In this document: piece after piece, positions 7,038 to 7,636 of the stretch
Layout: the number at the start of each line of letters is the position of its first letter
How positions within the stretch are numbered: position 1 is the stretch's first letter
Origin: Betaproteobacteria bacterium UBA2293
GTDB taxonomy: Bacteria > Pseudomonadota > Gammaproteobacteria > Burkholderiales > Rhodocyclaceae
DNA length: 7,636 bases
Direction of reading: 5' to 3'
Assembly (NCBI GenBank): GCA_002345845.1
Contig: DDWF01000024.1
Coordinates: 35,601-43,236, forward strand
Notes under the pieces: model-generated
Databases searched by the model: none
What the model was told of the DNA's origin: nothing
Seen by the model: only the letters and a program-made list of their open reading frames with translations
Made by a program: the position numbers and the translations under genes

Positions 7038-7636
7038 ATGCCGCTCGTCTCCATGCGCCAACTGCTCGACCACGCTGCCGAAAACGGCTACGGTCTGCCC
7101 GCCTTCAACGTCAACAATATGGAACAGGTCTGGGCCATCTGCGAAGCCGCCAGCCAGATCGATGCCCCAGTCATCATGCAGGCCTCGGCCGGCGCCCGCA
7201 AATACGCCGGCGAACCCTTCCTGCGCCACCAGATCCTCGCCGCCCTCGAAGCCTATCCGCAGCTGCCCATCGTCATGCACCAGGACCACGGCCAGAGCCC
7301 GGCGGTGTGCATGTCCGCCATCCGTTCCGGCTTCACCTCGGTGATGATGGACGGCTCGCTGGAAGCTGACGGCAAGACGGTCGCCTCCTACGAATACAAC
7401 GTCGCCGTGTCCAAGGAAACGGTCAAGTTCGCCCACGCCATCGGCGTCTCCGTCGAAGCCGAACTCGGCGTCCTCGGTTCGCTGGAAACCATGAAGGGCG
7501 ACAAGGAAGACGGCCACGGCGCCGACGGCCACATGACCCGCGAACAGCTGCTGACCGACGTCGACCAGGCAGCCGACTTCGTCAAGCAGACCAACTGCGA
7601 CGCACTGGCCATCGCCATCGGCACCAGCCACGGCGC
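7038..7636 (+). CDS. fba: Fructose-bisphosphate aldolase, class II (3' end outside window)
   Basis: Zinc-dependent aldolase that reversibly cleaves fructose-1,6-bisphosphate to dihydroxyacetone phosphate and glyceraldehyde-3-phosphate. The first 199 codons are visible, of an expected 350 or so. [10 protein letters not shown] (22-31), [14 protein letters not shown] (48-61), MHQDHG (80-85) with proton-transfer Asp83 and zinc ligand His84, FTSVMMDGS (99-107), VEAELG (139-144) and AIGTSHG (193-199) with zinc ligand His198 all fit class II. The closest type known to me is the betaproteobacterial CbbA/FbaA form used in both glycolysis and the Calvin cycle. AGGAG (7027-7031) lies six bases before ATG. 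It starts 38 bases after pyk and is likely co-transcribed. The third zinc ligand and the C-terminus lie beyond the window. Confidence 0.96.
   Translation, partial: MPLVSMRQLLDHAAENGYGLPAFNVNNMEQVWAICEAASQIDAPVIMQASAGARKYAGEPFLRHQILAALEAYPQLPIVMHQDHGQSPAVCMSAIRSGFTSVMMDGSLEADGKTVASYEYNVAVSKETVKFAHAIGVSVEAELGVLGSLETMKGDKEDGHGADGHMTREQLLTDVDQAADFVKQTNCDALAIAIGTSHG

Noticed and set aside
1..7636. Calvin-cycle (cbb) operon
   Set aside because: The aldolase, transketolase and GAPDH types would fit, but pyk is in the cluster and no RuBisCO, phosphoribulokinase or CbbR gene is visible, so a central glycolytic cluster is the simpler reading.

Overview
The window is GC-rich proteobacterial chromosomal DNA. 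It carries most of a lower-glycolysis/gluconeogenesis cluster in the order tkt (3' part), gap, [opposite-strand hypothetical gene], epd-like gap paralogue, pgk, pyk, fba (5' part). Gene order, the class II aldolase with its [11 protein letters not shown] and HQDHG segments, the proteobacterial Pgk and Pyk sequence styles, and the GC-rich third positions all point to a betaproteobacterium. A Rhodocyclales-like organism is my best guess from memory of such clusters, not something demonstrated here.

Layout: bases 1-1383 hold the C-terminal two thirds of transketolase. The gene for glyceraldehyde-3-phosphate dehydrogenase (1409-2437) follows after 25 bases and should share its transcript. A strong plus-strand intrinsic terminator (2458-2492) ends that unit. 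A 169-residue, Ala-rich, helical hypothetical protein lies on the minus strand (2514-3023), convergent with gap. A roughly 205-base divergent intergenic region (3024-3228) separates it from an Epd/GapB-type dehydrogenase (3229-4284). Pgk (4305-5489), pyruvate kinase (5566-6999) and class II fructose-bisphosphate aldolase (7038 to the window edge) then follow in the same direction with gaps of 20, 76 and 38 bases.

The enzymes interlock. Aldolase, GAPDH, Pgk and Pyk are consecutive or near-consecutive steps of the Embden-Meyerhof pathway, all but Pyk being reversible. Transketolase makes erythrose-4-phosphate and glyceraldehyde-3-phosphate, and the Epd-type enzyme would oxidise erythrose-4-phosphate toward pyridoxal phosphate. 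The core epd-pgk-fba order is also that of enterobacteria; here pyk is interposed and tkt-gap is placed upstream.

The least ordinary part is the divergent intergenic region. On the minus strand it has a near-consensus sigma-54 (-24/-12) promoter, placed so that the predicted transcript starts about 23 bases before the start codon of the hypothetical gene. A perfect 7-bp-arm palindrome centred about 85 bp upstream is a candidate enhancer site. On the plus strand a sigma-70-like -10 box lies just before epd, with a second palindrome touching its -35 region. A hypothetical gene under alternative-sigma control therefore appears to be wedged between two constitutive-looking glycolytic units. Other points of note are the altered cofactor-selectivity positions in Gap, an altered active-site motif in the Epd-like protein, and an intercistronic hairpin between pgk and pyk.
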